8,746 nt of DNA from Alphaproteobacteria bacterium (GCA_022425565.1 JAKMFG010000284.1:1-8746), one strand, 5' to 3'. Positions 1 through 8,562 are shown, counted from the stretch's first letter. Translations and numbers: made by a program. Notes: a model not told the origin generated them from the letters alone.

Positions 1-1
1 C

Positions 2-1243
2 GTCGGCAAGGGCCTGCTTGGCCGCGTTGTCGACGCGCTTGGCAACCCGATTGACGGCAAGGGCCCGCTCGAGGATGTGACCCGCAGCCGTGTCGAGGTG
101 AAGGCGCCCGGCATCATGCCGCGCAAGTCGGTTCACGAGCCGATGCAGACCGGCCTCAAGGCCATCGACAGCCTGATCCCGATCGGTCGTGGCCAGCGCG
201 AGCTGATCATTGGTGACCGCCAGACAGGCAAGACGGCCATCGCCGTCGACGCCTTCATCAACCAGAAGCCGGTGAACGCGGCTGCCGGCAAGGACGACAG
301 CAAGAAGCTGTTCTGCATCTATGTCGCCGTCGGCCAGAAGCGTTCCACTGTTGCCCAGATCGTCCGCTCGCTGGAAGAGCAGGGCGCGCTGGAATATTCC
401 ATCGTTGTCGCCGCGACCGCTTCGGACCCGGCACCGATGCAGTTCCTCGCACCCTACACCGCCTGTGCGATGGGCGAGTATTTCCGTGATAACGGCATGC
501 ATGCGCTTGTTGTCTATGATGACCTGTCCAAGCAGGCCGTAGCCTATCGCCAGATGAGCCTTCTTCTGCGTCGCCCGCCAGGCCGTGAAGCCTACCCGGG
601 TGACGTCTTCTATCTTCACTCGCGCCTTCTTGAGCGTGCCGCGAAGATGAATGACGAAAACGGCTCCGGCTCACTGACCGCCCTTCCGGTCATTGAAACC
701 CAGGCTGGTGACGTCTCGGCCTATATCCCGACCAATGTGATCTCAATCACCGATGGCCAGATCTTCCTCGAGACAGAGCTGTTCTACAAGGGCATCCGCC
801 CGGCGGTGAATGTCGGCCTGTCGGTCAGCCGTGTTGGTTCGGCCGCGCAGATCAAGGCGATGAAGCAGGTTGCCGGCTCGGTGAAGCTGGAGCTTGCCCA
901 ATATCGCGAGATGGCCGCTTTTGCGCAGTTCGCCTCGGACATGGACGCATCAACCCGCGCCCTTCTCGAGCGTGGCGCGCGCCTGACCGAGCTTCTGAAG
1001 CAGCCGCAATACAGCCCGATGAAGGTTGAAGAGCAGGTTGCCGTGATTTTCGCAGGTGTGAACGGCTATCTCGATGGCGTTGCCGTTGGTGACATTGGCC
1101 GCTTTGAGGCAGGCCTTCTCGAGCATCTTCGCGGTGCATCGGCCGAGATTCTCGACACGATCCGTGACGAGCAGAAGCTGTCCGAGGAAACCGAAGGCAA
1201 GCTTAGGGCCGCCATAGAGGCCTATGGCAAGAGTTTCGCCTGA
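2..1243 (+). CDS. atpA: F1 ATP synthase subunit alpha (partial, N-terminus outside window)
   Basis: Alpha subunit of the membrane-bound F1F0 ATP synthase, which alternates with beta in the catalytic hexamer and carries non-catalytic nucleotide sites. The reading frame is open from base 2 and gives 413 residues before TGA. The family is about 510 residues long, so roughly the first 98 are missing. The GTG at 77 is an internal valine, not the start: homologous sequence ([15 protein letters not shown]) continues upstream of it. The P-loop GDRQTGKT lies at 212-235; its Lys is residue 77 of the visible part, against Lys175 in E. coli. The conserved [10 protein letters not shown] segment and the [10 protein letters not shown] segment, whose Arg (codon 830-832) is the arginine finger reaching the beta catalytic site, are both intact. 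The C-terminal helical domain is complete. First visible gene of the atpAGDC run. Identity is very secure. Confidence 0.97.
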   Translation, partial: VGKGLLGRVVDALGNPIDGKGPLEDVTRSRVEVKAPGIMPRKSVHEPMQTGLKAIDSLIPIGRGQRELIIGDRQTGKTAIAVDAFINQKPVNAAAGKDDSKKLFCIYVAVGQKRSTVAQIVRSLEEQGALEYSIVVAATASDPAPMQFLAPYTACAMGEYFRDNGMHALVVYDDLSKQAVAYRQMSLLLRRPPGREAYPGDVFYLHSRLLERAAKMNDENGSGSLTALPVIETQAGDVSAYIPTNVISITDGQIFLETELFYKGIRPAVNVGLSVSRVGSAAQIKAMKQVAGSVKLELAQYREMAAFAQFASDMDASTRALLERGARLTELLKQPQYSPMKVEEQVAVIFAGVNGYLDGVAVGDIGRFEAGLLEHLRGASAEILDTIRDEQKLSEETEGKLRAAIEAYGKSFA

Positions 1244-1245
1244 GG

Positions 1246-1304
1246 CCTGTCCGGATTTACGGCCGGTGGGCAGGGCGCTGTAAAGGCGCCGGCCCGAAAG
1301 CCGG
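1246..1304 (+). other. Structured atpA-atpG spacer (two predicted hairpins before the atpG RBS)
   Basis: The 78-nt spacer can fold into two compatible hairpins. CCTGTCC (1246-1252) pairs with GGGCAGG (1268-1274), including one G-U pair. CCGGC (1289-1293) pairs with GCCGG (1300-1304) around a CCGAAA loop. An alternative GGCGC/GCGCC stem (1274-1278 with 1286-1290) would compete with both. The second hairpin ends 2 nt before the Shine-Dalgarno AAGGGAG (1307-1313), which sits 8 nt from the atpG start. No T-run follows, so this is not a terminator. A role in tuning gamma translation or mRNA stability is inference only. Confidence 0.35.
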
Positions 1305-1321
1305 TTAAGGGAGTGTGATGG

Positions 1322-2197
1322 ATGCCATCGCTTAAGGACCTAAAAACACGCATCAACAGCGTGAAGTCGACGCAGAAGATTACCTCGGCCATGAAGATGG
1401 TCGCGGCGGCAAAGCTGCGCCGTGCGCAGGACTCCGCCGAAAAGGGGCGTCCCTACGCCGACCGCATGCAGAAGATCGTCAATTCGCTTGCCAGCAAGGC
1501 CGACCCGACATCCGCACCCCAGCTTCTGGTCGGCAACGGCAAGGACAACACCCATCTTCTGGTGGTCATGTCCGCTGATCGCGGCCTGTGTGGCGGCTTT
1601 AACGGGTCTATCACCCGCCAGGCCCGTAACGAGGTTACGCGCCTTCGCGGCGAGGGTAAGACAGTCAAGCTGCTGATGGTCGGGCGCAAGTCGGCCGACG
1701 CGCTTCGCCGTGAGCTGGGTGATGCCTATATCGACAGCCTCGAGGGCATTCAGGGCACCGCGGTGCAATATGCCGATGCTGCCTCGATCGGCGAGACGGT
1801 TCGTAACGGTTTCGAAGCCGGCGAGTTCGACGTCTGCACCCTGATCTTCAACAAGTTCAAGTCGGCTATCTCGCAGGAAGTCACGCTGAAGCGCCTGATT
1901 CCCGCCGAAATTGGCGAGGACACCCAGGACGATGATGCTGGTGTCGCCTATGAGTATGAGCCCGACGAGGAAGAGCTTCTTGCCGCGGTCCTGCCGCGCA
2001 ACATCTCAACTCAGGTCTATAGCGCGCTGCTGGAATCATCGGCTGCCGAACTGGCGGCACGGATGACCGCCATGGACAACGCGACCCGCAATGCGGGCGA
2101 CCTGATCGAACGCCTGACACTGGTCTATAACCGGACCCGCCAGGCGACCATCACCAAGGAACTGATCGAAATTATCTCCGGCGCCGAAGCGGTGTAA
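1322..2197 (+). CDS. atpG: F1 ATP synthase subunit gamma
   Basis: Gamma forms the central rotating shaft of F1, coupling proton-driven rotation of the c-ring to conformational changes in the three beta subunits. At 291 residues it has the normal family length. The N-terminal coiled-coil helix is clear ([20 protein letters not shown], then [13 protein letters not shown]), as is the C-terminal partner helix ([20 protein letters not shown]). The DRGLCGGFN motif of the Rossmann-like globular domain is at residues 86-94. An acidic stretch around residues 195-220 (EDTQDDD, EPDEEE) resembles the insert seen in alphaproteobacterial gamma subunits. The ATG at 1322 is chosen because AAGGGAG lies 8 nt upstream and the protein then begins at the family start (MPSLKDLK). 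It sits between atpA and atpD, as expected. Confidence 0.97.
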   Translation: MPSLKDLKTRINSVKSTQKITSAMKMVAAAKLRRAQDSAEKGRPYADRMQKIVNSLASKADPTSAPQLLVGNGKDNTHLLVVMSADRGLCGGFNGSITRQARNEVTRLRGEGKTVKLLMVGRKSADALRRELGDAYIDSLEGIQGTAVQYADAASIGETVRNGFEAGEFDVCTLIFNKFKSAISQEVTLKRLIPAEIGEDTQDDDAGVAYEYEPDEEELLAAVLPRNISTQVYSALLESSAAELAARMTAMDNATRNAGDLIERLTLVYNRTRQATITKELIEIISGAEAV

Positions 2198-2224
2198 CCG
2201 GAACCAGACTTAAACGCGGAGTAG

Positions 2225-3652
<1,428 letters not shown>

Positions 3653-3685
3653 GCGGCGCCCTGACAGCAAGGGAGTATTGAGGCG

Positions 3686-4039
3686 ATGGCCGAAACCACG
3701 CAACTCGAGCTGGTCACACCGGCAAACATCATGGTCCAGAAGCCTGTGCAGATGGTTGTTGCACCGGGTTCTGAAGGTCTGTTCGGTGTTCTGCCACGGC
3801 ATGCGCCGCTGCTGTCCGACCTGACCCGCGGCATCGTCGAGGTTCACGAGAATGGCAGCGTTGCCAGCCGTATCATGATCGATGGTGGACTTGCCGATGT
3901 ATCGGGTGAGTCGGTAACCATCCTGACCGAGCGTGCTGAAGATCTCGGCAGTGCCGACCGCGACGCCATCAAGGCCCGCGCCGAAGAGGCATCCGGCGCC
4001 GAGGCGGACTTCCTTAACGCGGTACTCGCTGCGCTGTAG
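3686..4039 (+). CDS. atpC: F1 ATP synthase subunit epsilon (short form)
   Basis: Epsilon binds gamma at the foot of the central stalk and, in many bacteria, inhibits ATP hydrolysis through its C-terminal helices. The N-terminal beta-sandwich is clear (LELVTPANIMVQKPVQMVV, then GLFGVLPRHAPLLSDLTRGIV and the GGLADVSGESVTILTERAEDL strand). The whole protein is only 117 residues, while family members are usually about 130-140. The region after residue 85 is about 32 residues, against about 50 in E. coli, so the helical hairpin looks shortened. It still ends in a family-like helix (DFLNAVLAAL), which argues against a frameshift. The start is supported by AAGGGAG at 3669-3675, 10 nt from the ATG. 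Last gene of the atp operon; the terminator follows. Confidence 0.94.
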   Translation: MAETTQLELVTPANIMVQKPVQMVVAPGSEGLFGVLPRHAPLLSDLTRGIVEVHENGSVASRIMIDGGLADVSGESVTILTERAEDLGSADRDAIKARAEEASGAEADFLNAVLAAL

Positions 4040-4061
4040 ACTTCATCCATAGACAGAATAC

Positions 4062-4090
4062 AAAAGCCCGGCTTCAGGCCGGGCTTTTTT
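4062..4090. terminator. Bidirectional rho-independent terminator between atpC and rppH
   Basis: GCCCGGC (4066-4072) pairs perfectly with GCCGGGC (4078-4084) around a TTCAG loop. The stem can extend through four A-T pairs (4062-4065 with 4085-4088), and a run of six T follows on the plus strand. On the minus strand the same stem is followed by TTTTG. It lies 22 nt after the atpC stop and 23 nt after the rppH stop. It can therefore end both converging transcripts, the plus-strand atp operon most strongly. Confidence 0.93.
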
Positions 4091-4113
4091 GTAGGCAGCT
4101 GATCTGGCAGGTA

Positions 4114-4596
4114 TCAGCCGTCGATCAGTCCCGAAAAGCTGTCCATCAGCGTCTGGTACACATCCCGCTTGAACGGGACGGCGAGGTCGACCAGTTCATG
4201 CGGTGCGATCCAGCGCCATTCGCAGAATTCCGGCTCCTCTGTCTCGATATTTATATCGGCGTCGGTGCCGGTGTAGCGCAGTGCCACCCAGCGCTGTTTC
4301 TGGCCGCGATACTGTCCGTGCCACAGCCTGTCGGCAAGCGGCTGCGGAATGTCATAATGCAGCCATTCATCATGCTCCTGCAGGAGTTCGGCCTGCTGTG
4401 TGCCGATTTCCTCGCCCATTTCCCGCAGACAGGCTTCCATCACCGTCTCGCCATGATCGATTCCGCCCTGCGGCATCTGCCAGGCTTCGGCACGGTTGTC
4501 TATGCGACGGCCGGCAAACAGCCTGTTGTCGGCATTCAGCAGAAAGATACCGACACAGGGGCGATAGGGACGTTCGACGTAGGGAATTTCGTTCAT
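4114..4596 (-). CDS. rppH: RNA pyrophosphohydrolase (Nudix)
   Basis: Removes pyrophosphate from the 5' triphosphate end of mRNAs, which opens them to RNase E-dependent decay; relatives also hydrolyse dinucleoside polyphosphates. The 160 residues form one Nudix domain. The N-terminus has the family sequence YRPCVGIFLLN, and the substrate region AWQMPQGGI leads into the Nudix box at residues 44-66 (4399-4467), where GGIDHGE is followed by REMGEEIGT with the metal-binding glutamates intact. The C-terminal WRWIAPHELVDLAVPFKRDVY segment is typical of RppH. The start codon overlaps the ctpA stop as ATGA, which implies translational coupling; I see no need for an independent promoter. Last gene of the minus-strand cluster. 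Confidence 0.95.
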   Translation of the reverse strand: MNEIPYVERPYRPCVGIFLLNADNRLFAGRRIDNRAEAWQMPQGGIDHGETVMEACLREMGEEIGTQQAELLQEHDEWLHYDIPQPLADRLWHGQYRGQKQRWVALRYTGTDADINIETEEPEFCEWRWIAPHELVDLAVPFKRDVYQTLMDSFSGLIDG

Positions 4597-5951
4597 GAAG
4601 CAGGCTTAAGTGCACCAAATACGGATACGCCGCGGATTAGGTCGAGCGCACGCGCCAGCTGATAGTCGACCTTCGACTGGTCGACCGGCTCGGCGTCTTC
4701 CTCTGCACCTTCGCCAGCACCTTCGCCAGCAGCTTCGGTGGCAGCTTCGCCGTCGCTATTTTCCGCTGTCTCGCTTCCATCAAGTGCGCCGCGAAGGTCT
4801 TCCTCGCGCACGATGCCGCCTTCGACAGCTTCGATCCGCGCCAGCTCGACCTCGATATCCGGCATAATACCGCGCGCCTGAATGGACACGCCGGACGGTG
4901 TGTAATAACGCGCCGTGGTGAGGCGGATGGCAGAAGTGCTGGAGATCGGAATCACCGATTGCACCGAACCTTTGCCGAAGGACCGTGTGCCAAGAATAAT
5001 GGCCCGCTTATGGTCCTTCAGCGCGCCGGCGACAATTTCTGACGCCGAGGCCGATCCGCTGTTGATCAGCACCACCATGGGCAGGCCACGAGCGATGTCA
5101 CCGGGCTTGGCATAGACATGCGAGCCGCCGCTGGCGTCGCGGCCGCGGGTGGATACGATCTCGCCCTCTTCCAGAAAGGCGTCAGAGACCGTGATCGCCT
5201 CAGTCAGCAGGCCACCAGGGTTGTTACGCAGGTCGAGCACCACGCCCTTCAGCGCGTCACCCTCTTCGCGAAAGAAATCGTCGACTGCCTCAACAAGGCC
5301 GGGCGTGGTCTGTTCGGAGAATGTGGTCACCCGCACATAGCCGATGCCGTCGAAAATTTCCGAGCGAACCGAGCGGATCTTGATGAAATCGCGGACGATG
5401 GTCACGTCGAACGGCTCAAGCTGGCCACGCTGGACCTTGATGGTGACCTTCGAGCCGACCTCGCCGCGAAGCTTCTCGACAGCCTCAGACAACTGCATGC
5501 CGATGATCGAGATATCGTCAACCGCGATCAGATAGTCTTCTGGCTGGAGCCCGGCGCCGGCTGCTGGCGTGTCATCGATCGGCGACACGACCTTGACCAT
5601 GCCCTGATCCATCGTGATCTCGACGCCAAGGCCGCCGAACCGGCCCTTGGTCTGTTCCTGCATTTCGGAGAAATTTTCGGTGTCGAGGAATGTCGAATGT
5701 GGGTCAAGCGAGGTCAGCATGCCTGTGATGGCCGCTTCGATCAGCTCGCCATCATCGATTTCATCGACATAGCTTTCGCGCACGCGCTGGAAGATGTCAC
5801 CAAACAGGCCAAGCTGGCGGTACACGTCTTCCTTCGACGAGGACTGCGCCGTGGTAAGTGTTGGAGCCATCATGCCCGCCATAAAGATGGCAGCGCAGAA
5901 AACAGCCACATGCCACGGGCGAAGGCGGCTTACACGGGTCCAGTTTTCCAT
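4593..5951 (-). CDS. ctpA: Carboxy-terminal processing protease, S41 family
   Basis: Periplasmic serine protease that cleaves proteins near their C-termini; in proteobacteria such enzymes often control envelope proteins and peptidoglycan hydrolases. Residues 12-35 are a hydrophobic signal or anchor segment after a basic N-terminus. The S41 N-terminal domain follows (SYVDEIDDGEL, LDPHSTFL). A PDZ domain spans roughly 100-175 with the carboxylate-binding loop GGLGVEI. The protease core includes LDLRNNPGG (239-247). The catalytic set is Ser302 in SGSASASE, Lys327 in FGKG and Gln331, with the 25- and 4-residue spacing known from CtpB. After the core, residues 391-424 are an acidic Ala/Gly/Glu linker built from repeats, then a short conserved-looking tail (DYQLARALDLIRG). 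The ATG at 5951 has AAGGAG 8 nt upstream. It overlaps rppH by 4 nt. Confidence 0.95.
   Translation of the reverse strand: MENWTRVSRLRPWHVAVFCAAIFMAGMMAPTLTTAQSSSKEDVYRQLGLFGDIFQRVRESYVDEIDDGELIEAAITGMLTSLDPHSTFLDTENFSEMQEQTKGRFGGLGVEITMDQGMVKVVSPIDDTPAAGAGLQPEDYLIAVDDISIIGMQLSEAVEKLRGEVGSKVTIKVQRGQLEPFDVTIVRDFIKIRSVRSEIFDGIGYVRVTTFSEQTTPGLVEAVDDFFREEGDALKGVVLDLRNNPGGLLTEAITVSDAFLEEGEIVSTRGRDASGGSHVYAKPGDIARGLPMVVLINSGSASASEIVAGALKDHKRAIILGTRSFGKGSVQSVIPISSTSAIRLTTARYYTPSGVSIQARGIMPDIEVELARIEAVEGGIVREEDLRGALDGSETAENSDGEAATEAAGEGAGEGAEEDAEPVDQSKVDYQLARALDLIRGVSVFGALKPAS
4705..4751 (-). repeat. 12-nt tandem repeat inside ctpA
   Basis: About 3.9 copies of a 12-nt unit: gcaccttcgcca twice exactly (4705-4728), then gcagcttcggtg and gcagcttcgcc (plus-strand reading). 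The unit is in frame and encodes four residues, so copy changes would alter the protein by 4 residues without a frameshift. It codes for the Ala/Gly/Glu-rich linker of CtpA just beyond the protease core. Confidence 0.8.
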
Positions 5952-5989
5952 ATTTCAAGCTCCTTGAGGCGCGATCACGCAGTAGGGCT

Positions 5990-6017
5990 AATGTAATGGT
6001 GTATTTGCGTTTTGCAA
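5990..6017 (-). promoter_or_regulatory. Possible sigma70-like promoter for ctpA-rppH
   Basis: Reading the minus strand, TTGCAA (6017-6012) is followed after 16 nt by TACATT (5995-5990), each 4 of 6 bases from consensus. It lies in the 86-nt gpmI-ctpA gap, which is AT-richer than its surroundings, about 40 nt before the ctpA start. TTGCAA is also its own reverse complement. Internal promoters of this quality occur by chance, so this is tentative. Confidence 0.27.
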
Positions 6018-6037
6018 CGATTTGGCACTGTAGCGCG

Positions 6038-6055
6038 TCAGTTGCCCGCAACTGA
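6038..6055 (-). repeat. 8-bp inverted repeat at the gpmI stop codon
   Basis: TCAGTTGC and GCAACTGA form a perfect 8-bp inverted repeat with a 2-nt centre (6038-6055) that covers the last codons and the TGA of gpmI. As RNA it would form a 7-bp stem with a 4-nt loop. No T-run follows on the minus strand, so it is not a classic terminator. It may protect the 3' end of a processed gpmI mRNA, or be chance. Confidence 0.5.
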
Positions 6056-7588
6056 TTGCAGGGAGCTGCCCGTCATCTCCGAAGGTGGAGCGATTCCCAT
6101 CATGGCAAGCAGGCTTGGCGCAAGGTCGGCAAGGCGCCCGTCGGCAAGCTGTGTTCCCTGATCGGCGCCAACCAGAATCACCGGGACAAGGTTGGTGGTA
6201 TGCGCTGTGTGAGGTGAACAGGCGGCTTTGTCCCACATCACCTCGCAATTGCCATGATCGGCCGTGACCATCATTCTGCCGCCCTTTGCCAGCACCGCCT
6301 CGGCAAGCCGTCCCACACAGCCGTCCACCGTCTCGACAGCGCGGATGGCTGCATCGAGATCGCCCGTATGGCCCACCATGTCAGGGTTTGCGAAATTGAT
6401 CACAAGCAGGTCATGGCGCGCGCCTTCGATACTTTCCAGCGCGGCCTGCAGAACGCCGGCGGCACTCATCTCCGGCTGCAGGTCATAGGTTGCCACTTTG
6501 GGCGAGGGAATGAGAACACGATCCTCACCCTGTGCCACAGCCTCGTCGCCACCGTTCAGGAAAAAGGTCACATGCGGATATTTCTCGGTCTCGGCAAGGC
6601 GCAGCTGGCGACGCCCGGCCTTGGCAACTGCCATGCCAAGGGTGCCGCTGATCTGCTGCGGGCCGAACAGAACTGTCATCTTCGTGTCGAGCTGCGCCGA
6701 ATAGGATGTCATGGCGATGGCGCCTGCGAGTGCCACCGGTTGCGGTTTGAATCCCGCCTCTTCAGGATACAGCCAGCAGGACAGGATCTGGCGCACCCGG
6801 TCGGCGCGGAAATTGACCATCACCACCGCATCGCCGTCACGCATGCCATCATAGCCGGCGATCACCTTTGGCGTGACGAACTCGTCGGTCTGGCCATCGT
6901 CGTAGGAGGCCAGAAGCGCGGTCTGCGCATCTGGCGCCGTTGCCCCCTGACCATATGCGATGGCGTCATAGGCGGATTCTGTGCGCTCCCACCTGTTGTC
7001 GCGGTCCATGGCGAAGTAGCGGCCCGACAGCGTGCCGACCGCCACGTCATCCGGAAGCGACGCCAGAAAGGCGGGAAGCTCGTCCTGTGCCATCTTTGGC
7101 AGCACATCACGCCCGTCGGTGAAAGGATGAAGGATGATCTCGGCCCCGGTGGCGTGAAGACCATTGATGACCGCCATCATCTGGTCCTTGTGCGAATGCA
7201 CCCCGCCGCTGGACAGCAAACCCATGACATGCACGCGGCCGCCGGTCCCAGCCAGTGTCGTGCCAAGCGCCGCCAGTTCCGGATGCGCGGCAAGCGAGCC
7301 GTCTTCCATGGCCGCGTTGATCCGGGGCAGGTCCTGCATGACCACCCGGCCGGCACCGATATTCATATGCCCGACCTCGGAATTTCCGACCTGCCCGTCG
7401 GGAAGCCCGACATCACGTCCAGATGCGGACAGTCTTGCATGCGGCCAGGCGGCAAACAGCGCATCGACATTCGGGGTGTCGGCTCGTGCTACGGCGTTAT
7501 GCTCATGGCCCTGTGACAGGCCCCAGCCATCCATGATGCACAGGATGACGGGTCCGTTATCGGTCGATGGTGAAGGGGAATTGGACAT
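6038..7588 (-). CDS. gpmI: 2,3-bisphosphoglycerate-independent phosphoglycerate mutase
   Basis: Cytosolic glycolytic and gluconeogenic enzyme that interconverts 3- and 2-phosphoglycerate through a phosphoserine intermediate, using two Mn ions. The 516 residues match the family. The N-terminal phosphatase half starts at PVILCIMDGWG, with metal ligand Asp20. The nucleophile is Ser70 in VGNSEVGHMNIGAGR. The inserted transferase domain carries LLSSGGVHSH, HPFTDGRD and SGRYFAMDRDNRW. The C-terminal metal site is in INFANPDMVGHTGD, VTADHGNCE and SPHTAHT. The ATG at 7588 lies 16 nt after the rlmH stop and has only a weak Shine-Dalgarno sequence, so translation is probably coupled to rlmH. The first dozen residues (SNSPSPSTDNG) are a non-conserved leader. 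Confidence 0.97.
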   Translation of the reverse strand: MSNSPSPSTDNGPVILCIMDGWGLSQGHEHNAVARADTPNVDALFAAWPHARLSASGRDVGLPDGQVGNSEVGHMNIGAGRVVMQDLPRINAAMEDGSLAAHPELAALGTTLAGTGGRVHVMGLLSSGGVHSHKDQMMAVINGLHATGAEIILHPFTDGRDVLPKMAQDELPAFLASLPDDVAVGTLSGRYFAMDRDNRWERTESAYDAIAYGQGATAPDAQTALLASYDDGQTDEFVTPKVIAGYDGMRDGDAVVMVNFRADRVRQILSCWLYPEEAGFKPQPVALAGAIAMTSYSAQLDTKMTVLFGPQQISGTLGMAVAKAGRRQLRLAETEKYPHVTFFLNGGDEAVAQGEDRVLIPSPKVATYDLQPEMSAAGVLQAALESIEGARHDLLVINFANPDMVGHTGDLDAAIRAVETVDGCVGRLAEAVLAKGGRMMVTADHGNCEVMWDKAACSPHTAHTTNLVPVILVGADQGTQLADGRLADLAPSLLAMMGIAPPSEMTGSSLQSVAGN

Positions 7589-7604
7589 GCTGCTTTATAG
7601 CCTG

Positions 7605-8063
7605 TCAGTTTCCGCGGTGGTAGGGGTGGCCGGCGATAATCATCGTCCCTCGGTAGAGCTGCTCGGCGAGCATGGCGCGAAACAGCATATGTGGCCAGGT
7701 GGCGCTGCCAAAAGCGATCCGTGCCTCGGCGCGCTCCAGGAGTTCTTGCGAATGGCCGTCGGCACCGCCGATGGCAAAACAGGCCGATGGCATGCCGTCG
7801 TCACGCCATCGCGCCAGCAGTTTTGCCATCGCTTCGGACGAGGTGTCGCGGCCCCGTGGGTCGCAAGCGACAAGCGGGATGTTGTCTGGACAGTGGCGCA
7901 GCAGGCGCTGCCCCTCATCTGCGCGGCGCGCCTCTCCGGCTGGAAGTTTTGATTCCACCTCGATGAGCTCGCCGCTCTGTGGCAGCCTCGCCAGCCATTC
8001 GGTGGTGAGTTTCTGTTCCGGCGTGGCGCGGCCACGTCCAACGGCAAGGATGACAAGTTTCAT
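7605..8063 (-). CDS. rlmH: 23S rRNA (pseudouridine1915-N3)-methyltransferase
   Basis: SPOUT-class methyltransferase that uses S-adenosylmethionine to methylate pseudouridine 1915 in helix 69 of 23S rRNA on the assembled 70S ribosome. The 152 residues agree with the family length of about 155. The start MKLVILAVGRGR matches the family N-terminus. VACDPRGRDTSSE (65-77) and FAIGGADGH (96-104) mark the SAM-binding knot region, and the protein ends with the hallmark HPYHRGN. The frame stays open upstream to an ATG at 8147, but those 28 extra residues have no counterpart in the family. I therefore take the ATG at 8063, preceded by a GGGGGTG Shine-Dalgarno-like sequence. It lies between rsfS and gpmI. 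Confidence 0.94.
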   Translation of the reverse strand: MKLVILAVGRGRATPEQKLTTEWLARLPQSGELIEVESKLPAGEARRADEGQRLLRHCPDNIPLVACDPRGRDTSSEAMAKLLARWRDDGMPSACFAIGGADGHSQELLERAEARIAFGSATWPHMLFRAMLAEQLYRGTMIIAGHPYHRGN

Positions 8064-8129
8064 GAAAGCACCCCCGCTATTGCCGCCTCGGGGCAAGCGG
8101 ATGAAAACCGGCGGGATGCATGACGCTGC

Positions 8130-8158
8130 GCCGGCACGGAACAGCATTCACTGCCGGC
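8130..8158 (-). repeat. Inverted repeat at the rsfS stop, in the rsfS-rlmH spacer
   Basis: GCCGGCA (8130-8136) and TGCCGGC (8152-8158) are perfect 7-bp arms around a 15-nt loop, starting at the last base of the rsfS TAG. No T-run follows. It sits at the head of the 94-nt spacer before rlmH, the longest gap in the minus-strand cluster. It could be an mRNA processing or stability element; a function is not shown. Confidence 0.4.
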
Positions 8159-8523
8159 TAGCTGCCGACGGTGACCACTTCCTGCGGACCGTCACCGGCC
8201 CACATGCGCTCAAGACCGTAGAACTCGCGAACTTCCGGCCGGAACAGGTGAACGATCACGTCATTCGCGTCGATCAGCACCCAGTCCGCCTGGCGCATGC
8301 CCTCAAGACCCAGGATTTCGACTCCGGCCTGTTTCAGCCGGAATTCCAGATGCTCGGCCATGGCCGCCACCTGGCGCGACGAGGTGCCGCTTGCGATCAC
8401 CATATAGTCGGCCACCGACGACTTGCCGCCCAGTGGAATGGACAGCACATCTTCGGCTTTGTCGCTATCAAGGGAAGAGGTGACCATGTCGAGGATCTGG
8501 TCGGGATCCAAATGCGATTGCAT
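8158..8523 (-). CDS. rsfS: Ribosome silencing factor RsfS
   Basis: Binds ribosomal protein L14 (uL14) on the free 50S subunit and blocks joining with 30S, which lowers translation in poor conditions. The 121-residue form is one Iojap/RsfS domain: LGGKSSVADYMVIASGTSSRQ is the core (bounded here as LGGKSSVADYMV and IASGTSSRQVAAMAEHL), followed by EGMRQADWVLIDANDVIVHLF and RPEVREFYGLERMW. The start is uncertain. The ATG at 8523 begins MQSHLDPDQIL and has GGAGAG 14 nt upstream, which is long. A TTG at 8547 would add 8 residues (to 129) with AGGG 5 nt upstream. I prefer the ATG for codon and family length. It lies 39 nt after nadD, a neighbour it has in many bacteria. Confidence 0.93.
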   Translation of the reverse strand: MQSHLDPDQILDMVTSSLDSDKAEDVLSIPLGGKSSVADYMVIASGTSSRQVAAMAEHLEFRLKQAGVEILGLEGMRQADWVLIDANDVIVHLFRPEVREFYGLERMWAGDGPQEVVTVGS

Positions 8524-8562
8524 TTTGCTAATTGTGTCTCTCCACAAATGCGCCCTGACGGT

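Noticed and set aside
3938..4039. A frameshift as the reason AtpC is short
   Set aside because: The frame keeps a helical, family-like ending (DFLNAVLAAL) and then stops just before the operon terminator. An internal shortening explains it better than a broken frame.
4705..4751. Short regular repeats that could suggest a CRISPR-like or mobile repeat
   Set aside because: The unit is 12 nt without spacers, stays in frame inside ctpA and encodes a low-complexity linker, so it is a coding microrepeat.
5118..5996. A 292-codon open frame on the plus strand, opposite ctpA
   Set aside because: Antisense to the intact ctpA protease core and signal region, with no recognisable domain and no convincing ribosome binding site context.
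6254..7516. A 420-codon open frame on the plus strand, opposite gpmI
   Set aside because: Antisense to a complete, motif-perfect gpmI. Its His/Cys/Arg-rich composition is typical of shadow frames, and no family is recognisable.
8064..8147. N-terminal extension of RlmH from the ATG at 8147
   Set aside because: The family begins at MKLVILAVG, and the 28 additional residues have no counterpart. The ATG at 8063 also has a Shine-Dalgarno-like sequence.
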